A DNA stretch of 42,433 nt. Origin: Jaenimonas drosophilae. Lineage: Eukaryota > Euglenozoa > Kinetoplastea > Trypanosomatida > Trypanosomatidae. The translations under genes and the position numbers were made by a program. This document shows, piece after piece, positions 36,059 to 42,433 of this stretch; the first letter of the stretch is position 1; each line of letters begins with the position of its first letter. The stretch is from contig JASAON010001503.1 in the NCBI GenBank assembly GCA_030849065.1, positions 1-42,433 of the forward strand, in the 5' to 3' direction. A model generated the notes under the pieces. It saw nothing but the letters and a program-made list of their open reading frames with translations, was not told where the DNA came from and ran no database searches.

Positions 36059-37643
36059 ACGTGATGCAACAGGGCATCTTCGCTTTTGGTGGCGGCATAC
36101 ACTGGCCACTATGAGTGGAAAAAGAGGAGCACACCCTGATCAAAAGAACACAAGAAAGACGAGGTTTGTTGTGTGTCATGTACTGCTCTGTGGTGGGAGC
36201 CTGTCACCACCGGCGTTGTATGTATCTCTGGCACCACATTGTGCGCTCTCATCTCAACACCACCGCGCAACTCCGCAACACAAGCGGCTGTGTGCTCCAT
36301 TGGGGTCGTGGTGTCGTGATGGAGTTGCAGTTTTTCCGTATATGCATCATTTTTTCTCTGTGACATGTCTTTGTGCCACCTCCTCATGTGGCAACTCTGC
36401 TGCGTCGTGGGTGGATCTCCACCCCGCCTGGTAGGGACCCGTGGAAAAACGTCAAGGTCGAGCTAGAATCCAGCATCTTTTTTTTTCTTTCTTTGGTTGA
36501 TGTCTTCTTCTATTTACTTGTTTGACGTGTGCTCTGTGAGACCTCTGCGAGGAGGCCGCGTCTACTTGGTTGTTGCCACCCCTTCCTCCCCTCTCCTTCC
36601 TTCCTCCTCCCCACGCACCCCTTGGTGCAGTTTTTTGCTGTAAAGCACAACGTGGCGTTTGATATGTGCAAGGTTGGTTTGTTGGTATCTTAACGGGTTG
36701 GTCTTGCGGATCAACGTGTTGTGCATCCTTTCGCGAGCACATACCAACATACCTCACCAAGTTCTGCATCGTCAAGCATCTCCACGTGACAACAGTATGG
36801 GTAACGAAGAAATGTTTGTGGGCATATCTTGTGGTGAGATCTCTCGCGCATAGACGTGTCATGAGATAGGGTTGTTTTTTTGATGCTGTTGATGTTTCTT
36901 TGATTTTGTTAGTCATCGTTTCGTACGTCACAGCAGATTGAGACTTGTCCTCATGCCTCAGACAGCCGCACCTGTGTGACGTTCACTCCTCATCAGACAA
37001 CCTTAAAACAGGGTGGCGTGATCCACCGCAAACCATGACCGAATACAAGAACTGCCCACATCCACCTCACCCAATCTCCAGGTTGCAACGCTCAATGTCC
37101 TCAATTATGTTGCTTGTTTGTTGTTGTTTTCTTCTTTCGGCCCTCTATAACTCCCCCCCCCCAACGTTCTTCCTCTCCTCCGTGTTGCCACTGGCATTAA
37201 TGGGGGCGCGATGTGCCACGAAAGGACAGGAAGTGAAGACGCTTACCTCTGACGGCCGTTACCTGTTGTTCTTTTTAGTTTATGTTTTTTTCTTCCTTGT
37301 GTGCGTGTGTAAGGATTGATTCCTTCTTTGAATGTTGTTTGCCGTCGTACTCCATGTCTTCTTCGACAACACAAACACCCCGTCGACATTTTCTGTTGAG
37401 AAGGAAATACATGCCACAGAAGCTACCCAACTCATTTTTCTTTTTCGTGCCCCCCCCCCTGTGACCAAATTCACATGACGCACATGTCATATCTCACGCC
37501 AACATGAACATGACACCAACTGCACGTTGAGCGGCACATCTCCATCCATCACTGTCTCCCACCTTCTTCATCACCCGAAGACTAACACACAGTGTTCTAG
37601 CATCTTCTTCTACTACCACACGCCAACCTCCTCAGACTGACTC
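36059..37643. other. Long spacer between second and third transporter genes
   Basis: At 1.6 kb this is the longest gap in the window. It has several T-rich and C-rich tracts, for example a T-run at 36477-36496, a C-run at 37148-37162 and a C-run at 37449-37460. A frame with an ATG at 37035 encodes a short hydrophobic protein, but T-rich composition explains it and I do not call it. Candidate acceptors for the next gene are the AGs between 37580 and 37635. I found no transporter relic in it by eye. Confidence 0.55.
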
Positions 37644-39068
37644 ATGGACAATAATCCGCAGTCAAACACGTCACGCCGCGTGTTCGTGGACGATGTCTCC
37701 GACGATTTGCCCCGGATGGACCCCGGCTTGGAGATCCGCCAGGTTTCCTCCTCAGACGGTGAAAAAAAACCCGATGCGTTGATTCTCCACACACCAGACC
37801 TCAGCTCGCCCACCCGCCAGCCCGCTGGTTACTGCGCGACGGTCTTTGCGATTGTCGCCACTGTCATACCCGCCGGCGGTATCTTGGCCACCTCCTTCAG
37901 CATTGCCTCCACCTCCATTGGTGCAGGCATCCTGGGTCTCTCTGCCGCCACCGCCGGTACAGGGTACCTCATGACCTTGATCTACATTGCTGCCATTTCT
38001 GCAGAAACCGTCTTTTCCATGGTCTTGCTGATTCAGACGGCAGAGTTGTGCGGGGAGCGAACCTTGGAGAATATGGCACGAAAGCTCTTGTTCCCCAAGG
38101 CAGGATTGATGGTGGCCATCATTCGTGTTGTGAAGTGCTGCGGCAGCTGTATCGCGTACGTCATCTCCGTCAGCAATCTCATCTCACCTCTTCTCGTCGA
38201 TAAGAATGACATGGACCCAACCTTCTGGCGCAACAAGCATACCGGTATTCGTCTATTGACTGCCATCATGTGGTTCTTCTGCATGCTGCCACTTGTTCTT
38301 CCACGCCAAATCAACTCGTTACGCTACGTGTCAGCCTTTGGTGTGTCCTTCATGATCTACTTTGTCATGGTAGTGGTGATCCGATCCATCACCAGTGGCA
38401 TGCATGGCGAAGGGCTCGTTCCAGTGGTGACGGGCAACAACTCTGTGAGCGGTATTGGCGTCTTCATATTTTCTTACATGTGCCAATCAAATTGCAACGA
38501 CGTCTATAATGAAATGACCAACGGCAGTGTCAAGCGCTTTACCATTTGCGCTCTCATCAGCATCCCCTTCGTTGCCACACTGTACTACGGTATTGGCTTG
38601 TTTGGCTATCTCCACTTCGGCTCCAGCCTCGATGGGTCCATTCTACTTCAGTACGACCCACTGCACCAGCCTGACGTCATGGTATCCTTCATCGGGGTTT
38701 TCATCAAGATCTGCGCTTCCTACGGACTGATTGCCAACTCCTGCCGCAACTCCATGTACCACATCATTGGTTGGGACCACAGGACAGTGGTCTACTGGAA
38801 GCACTGCATCGCGGTCATTTGCCTCTCCATCTTCTTCCTTCTTGCCGGTCTCTTCATTCCCAACGTCAACCTCGTCTTCAGCTTCGAAGGTGGTGTGTGT
38901 GGAGGTACCTTGGCCTTCATCTTCCCTGCCTTGTTCCGCATGTACGTTGGTGACTGGAACGTCAAGACCGTTGGTTGGGTCAACTACATCTGCACCTACT
39001 TGACCTTGTACGGCGGCTGCGTGGGTGTTGTCTTTGGTACCCTCTCGACCATCTACAAGGTCATGTAA
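37644..39068 (+). CDS. AAAP-family amino acid transporter, tandem copy 3
   Basis: The protein has 474 residues. The N-terminal tail (1-60) is unrelated to those of the neighbouring copies. The hallmark GAGILGLSAA lies at about 93-102, followed by a membrane core of about 11 segments with LPLVLPRQINSLRYVSAFGVSF, IFSYMCQSNCNDVYNEMTNG and LDGSILLQYDPLHQPDVMVS. The C-terminal region is very close to copy 2 at DNA level (70 and 45 identical bases in two runs), while the middle is closer to copy 4 in places (DVYNEMTN block). The divergent cytosolic tail with a similar core suggests different regulation or placement rather than a different mechanism. Substrate unknown. Confidence 0.93.
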   Translation: MDNNPQSNTSRRVFVDDVSDDLPRMDPGLEIRQVSSSDGEKKPDALILHTPDLSSPTRQPAGYCATVFAIVATVIPAGGILATSFSIASTSIGAGILGLSAATAGTGYLMTLIYIAAISAETVFSMVLLIQTAELCGERTLENMARKLLFPKAGLMVAIIRVVKCCGSCIAYVISVSNLISPLLVDKNDMDPTFWRNKHTGIRLLTAIMWFFCMLPLVLPRQINSLRYVSAFGVSFMIYFVMVVVIRSITSGMHGEGLVPVVTGNNSVSGIGVFIFSYMCQSNCNDVYNEMTNGSVKRFTICALISIPFVATLYYGIGLFGYLHFGSSLDGSILLQYDPLHQPDVMVSFIGVFIKICASYGLIANSCRNSMYHIIGWDHRTVVYWKHCIAVICLSIFFLLAGLFIPNVNLVFSFEGGVCGGTLAFIFPALFRMYVGDWNVKTVGWVNYICTYLTLYGGCVGVVFGTLSTIYKVM

Positions 39069-40290
39069 GCCACATGCATCCGCAACATGGAGAAGAACCT
39101 GTTTCCATGTTCATGATGATGGGGAACATCCTTGGCTGCCATGTGTTGGGCTATCGCCATCACCATATTCCCCTCACCCAGTCGTCTCCCTTACCCGTGT
39201 CCTTTTTTTTCACAAAAGACGTCATTTTGATTAGGATGTGCGGAAAGTCATCCAATCTCCAATTCATTCCCTTATGTGTTTTTTTATTGGTTCCTTTCTT
39301 TTGTCGGGTTGATGTATCTTGTTGTTCTCCAACGAAGTGCCTCAGAAACACCCACAGCACTTCAGGTAGTCAAGATTTGTGTGTCTTTTTGGTAATCGGT
39401 GGTTTTTGTGTGCGCCGTTGTTGATCGGTCAAGCATTTTTTTCGGGCACAACGGAGAAAACCTCTCAACCATAGCACCTCCTGCACATGAATGTGTAGCG
39501 TTGGGTGCTCTGCGATTGACGATCTCCACCCTACCTTGCCTCATTACATTGCCACTCGTTACGACTATGCACGACGCACACTTTTCTCTCATCATATTCT
39601 TGTGTCATCGGCATCGATGCCTGTGGGATGATGCGATTCTTTTGTTCTCCTTTCCCACACACTTGTGGGCAAATCGTTTAGTTTTCATCTTTATTTTATG
39701 ATTAACCGCCCTCACACTACAGGAGAAGGTCCAGGAGAGAATGTTGTCATGTTGTCGGTCACGAGCAACGCCTTCTCCCTACCACACATGCAGCAGGGTT
39801 GTCTGACGGCCTCTCCCAATCTCCCTTCTCTCCAGTAATTGCCAAAAAGAAGGTCCACTTCTTCTACGTCCTTTGATTTCCGTTGATTACGTAAGAACTA
39901 ACACTGCGAGCACATGAATTTTTTGCGCGTGGAGGAGCATGAATCGCCACCCTACAACCACGTTCTCTCTTGCACCACTTTTCTACCTTCTTTGTGTTCA
40001 AGCACATCAACTCCCACACACATACACATGCAAATGGATGCACTTTCTAGAGCCGAATATCGTGGAGGCGGTGTCTCCCTACGATGAAGTGAAACAATTC
40101 GATCAGCTTGATTGATACCCGTGGCATGCACAGTTCTCTACGCTCATCCCCCGCCACCTTCACTGCGTACGTGTTGGTTGATCTGCTGGGCCTTATGTCC
40201 CTTCTTGTCGCTCTCTGTTGGAGACCTCCACGTCATTGACACCACCAGCTTCTACCCATACCACACTTCTCCACCCTTCACTTTTCATCC
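39069..40290. other. Long spacer between third and fourth transporter genes
   Basis: This 1.2-kb spacer is T-rich in its first half and CA-rich near 40015-40030. No gene is supported; frames at 39399-39701 and elsewhere are weak. A candidate acceptor for the last transporter is ACCACCAG, AG at 40247-40248, with pyrimidine-rich sequence on both sides. Confidence 0.55.
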
Positions 40291-41769
40291 ATGAAAGGAC
40301 CTTCTCTCTTGACTACATCCTACCAGAACACTGTACGTGGCACCATTGGCACCATCAGCATGGACACCCACACCAACACTCCGGAGCATGTCAGCTGCCA
40401 GGCGTCCTTCAGTTCTGCTCCAATTGACACAGCCGTTGCCTCTGAAGTACCCACAAGTCAATGCAAGAGTCACATTCACATGGACGTGGACAACACAAGT
40501 GCTGGAAGTACCCCATCCACCAACACCGGCTTCTTCGCCACGGTCATCGTCATGATGTCCACCATCATGCCAGCGGGAGGTATGTTGGCCACCATGTTCA
40601 CCACCGCCTCCACCTCCATTGGTGCTGGCATCTTGGGCCTGTCAGCCGCCACGGCAGACACAGGATACCTCATGACGCTCGTCTATCTCATGGCAATTGG
40701 AGCCGACACCGTCTTCTCCTGCGTCCTTTTGATTCAGGCATCAGAACTCTGCGGTGAGCACACGTACGAACGCATCGCAAGCAAGCTCTTCTTCAAGCGG
40801 GCAGACATCATGGTAGCAGCTGTCCGTATCATCAAATGCGCTGGCTCCTGCATCGCCTACGTCATTTGCATCGTGAATCTGCTGACGCCCATTTTGGTGG
40901 ATGACGACGACAGTAACCCAAGCTTCTGGCGCAACAAGAACACCGGCATCCGTCTTCTTGCCTTCATTTTGTGGGCATGTTGTATGCTCCCGTTGGTCAT
41001 TCCTCGTCAAATCAACTCTCTCCGCTACGTTTCCACCATTGGTGTTGTCTTGATGCTCTACTTCATGGTTGTCGTGCTTGTGCGGTCCATCACTGGTGGT
41101 CTCCATGGGGATGGAGTGGTTCCCGCAGTCACTGGAAACAATGCCGTTGGCGGTGTTGGCATCTTCATGTTCAGTTTTTACTGCAGCTCCAACGTTCATG
41201 ACGTCTATAATGAAATGACCAACAGAAGCGTGAAGCGCTACGCTCTATGCTGCGGCTTCAGCATGATCCTCTGCACCGTCCTCTATTACGCCATTGGCTT
41301 GTTTGGCTACCTGCACTTTGGTGCTAACCTGGACGGATCCATTCTGCTTCAGTACGACCCTCTGCACCAGCCTGACGTCATGATATCCTTTGTTGGTGTC
41401 TTTGTCAAGGTCTGTGCGTCATACGGACTGATTGCCAACGCCTGCCGCAACTCACTCTACCATTTAATTGGGTGGGACCACAAAACAGTTGCCTTTTGGA
41501 AGCACTGCATCGCAGTGGTTTGCCTCTCGCTCTGCTTCGTCGTGGCCGGGCTCTTCATTCCCAACGTCAACCTCGTCTTCAGTTTTGAAGGCGGCGTCTG
41601 TGGTGGCGCACTCGCCTTCATCTTCCCTGCCTTGTTCCGCATGTACGTTGGCAACTGGAACGTCAAGACTGTTGGTTGGGCTAACTACATTGCCACCTAC
41701 CTGACCTTGTACCTTGGTTGTGTGGGCATTGTCTTTGGTACCTTGTCCACGATTTATAGTGTCGTTTGA
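40291..41769 (+). CDS. AAAP-family amino acid transporter, tandem copy 4
   Basis: The protein has 492 residues and the longest cytosolic tail of the array (about 80 residues, Thr/Ser/His-rich). An internal ATG at 40360 is a possible alternative start. The GAGILGLSAA signature is at about 111-120. The core has about 11 membrane segments with LPLVIPRQINSLRYVSTIGVV, YCSSNVHDVYNEMTNRSVKRY, LDGSILLQYDPLHQPDVMIS and GGALAFIFPALFRMYVGNW. The 68-base run identical to copy 2 covers the LQYDPLHQPDVM block. The protein probably moves amino acids across the plasma or an organellar membrane; the substrate is not predictable here. Confidence 0.93.
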   Translation: MKGPSLLTTSYQNTVRGTIGTISMDTHTNTPEHVSCQASFSSAPIDTAVASEVPTSQCKSHIHMDVDNTSAGSTPSTNTGFFATVIVMMSTIMPAGGMLATMFTTASTSIGAGILGLSAATADTGYLMTLVYLMAIGADTVFSCVLLIQASELCGEHTYERIASKLFFKRADIMVAAVRIIKCAGSCIAYVICIVNLLTPILVDDDDSNPSFWRNKNTGIRLLAFILWACCMLPLVIPRQINSLRYVSTIGVVLMLYFMVVVLVRSITGGLHGDGVVPAVTGNNAVGGVGIFMFSFYCSSNVHDVYNEMTNRSVKRYALCCGFSMILCTVLYYAIGLFGYLHFGANLDGSILLQYDPLHQPDVMISFVGVFVKVCASYGLIANACRNSLYHLIGWDHKTVAFWKHCIAVVCLSLCFVVAGLFIPNVNLVFSFEGGVCGGALAFIFPALFRMYVGNWNVKTVGWANYIATYLTLYLGCVGIVFGTLSTIYSVV

Positions 41770-42433
41770 TGGCCACCTCTCTCTCTCTCTCATCTGAAGG
41801 TTGAGATGATCTTCTCCACCATCGTTGTACTGTGGTACCTGGGGTGACGATCATCCATGTCTGGAGTCGCTTCGTGTGGCAGACCTTCCCACAACGCTTT
41901 TCACCCCTCCGAAAGATTTTTTGTTACTGTGAAAAACTGCATGCCCCTCATGACAGGTCAAGACTTCTGTGGATGTCTTGGTATATGATTTTGAGTGTGT
42001 TTTGCTCCCGCCCCATTCTCAATGGTCAATCACGTCGGATTTCTGATGATTTAGGGCACATCTGTCATTTCATTGAAGCATGTTGATGCACACACTGTAA
42101 GTTGGTGTTTACGGTTGCTTTTTTTTGTGCTATGCACTGTTCTTTCTGTCTCCATCACAATGCGGTGGTGTGTATGCACTCGAGTGCCAACGAGCTCTTC
42201 GATTCACTTGTTTTGGTACGTTGACCTACCTTCTTCCTGGAGCACGCCATCAAACGTAAGTTGGTCGGCCTAATCCAGAAGTGCTCTTCTTCCATGGCCA
42301 CCCGAGTCATTCCTTTCTTGTTTTACGAGAATCCCGAACCACGACGTCAGCGCATGCATGCATTGTTGTCTTCGTACACTTTGAATGTCGGTGGTCATTG
42401 ACACACACACAGACACTCCTCCTCCATATTTCA
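41770..42433. other. 3' flank of the last transporter gene to the window end
   Basis: The sequence begins with a (CT)n run (41777-41791), becomes T-rich near 42118-42127 and ends with a CA-rich stretch (about 42402-42413). No gene is supported. A next gene on the + strand may begin beyond the window. Confidence 0.55.

Noticed and set aside
36945..37319. Small hydrophobic frame in the longest spacer
   Set aside because: No ATG at its beginning, a later ATG at 37035 without a good acceptor, and a product explained by T-rich composition.

Overview
The window looks like nuclear DNA of a kinetoplastid. The best guess is a free-living bodonid such as Bodo saltans, but I infer this from gene content and organisation and ran no search. 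All supported genes lie on the + strand and lack introns. They are separated mostly by 0.2-1.6 kb spacers rich in polypyrimidine tracts, each followed by an AG, the pattern expected of one polycistronic unit processed by spliced-leader trans-splicing. Several families are kinetoplastid-typical: DUF1935 domains, receptor-adenylate-cyclase-like proteins, and AAAP amino acid transporters in tandem array. I place starts at the first in-frame ATG after the best candidate acceptor, so several proteins are shorter than their maximal reading frame.

Region 1 (792-15862) is the most unusual part. Four related genes alternate between soluble and membrane forms: a soluble DUF1935 protein (792-1772), a receptor-like protein (2565-6690), a soluble protein with two DUF1935 domains (7518-11189), and a second receptor-like protein (12113-15862). 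The receptors have a signal peptide, a binding-protein-like ectodomain, one membrane segment, a degenerate class III cyclase-like domain, a long disordered linker, and a C-terminal DUF1935 domain. All four genes carry copies of a short motif of the form L-x-S-x-E-E in their linkers. The first two genes use an EEV flavour and the last two a VEER flavour. This suggests duplication of a soluble/receptor pair and possibly pair-specific recognition. The first receptor gene is split by a single N flanked by a 33-bp duplication, which is best read as an unmerged assembly overlap.

Region 2 (16487-31674) holds mostly housekeeping or unknown genes. In order they are: a mitochondrial m-AAA protease with a large insertion in the AAA lid; a probable diverged C2 protein; a C2 protein with a Pro/Gln/Tyr-rich tail; a large disordered protein ending in a pseudokinase; an unknown protein; an SBP2-like L7Ae/L30e protein likely to act in selenocysteine insertion; a tail-anchored protein; and a fatty acid hydroxylase/sterol desaturase family membrane enzyme.

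Region 3 (31969-41769) is an array of four AAAP-family amino acid transporters. The first is the most divergent. The last three are close paralogues with mosaic runs of identical DNA that indicate gene conversion. Their spacers are long (1.2-1.6 kb), and one contains a perfect 19-bp hairpin. No tRNA, rRNA, CRISPR array, transposon or strand switch was recognised.
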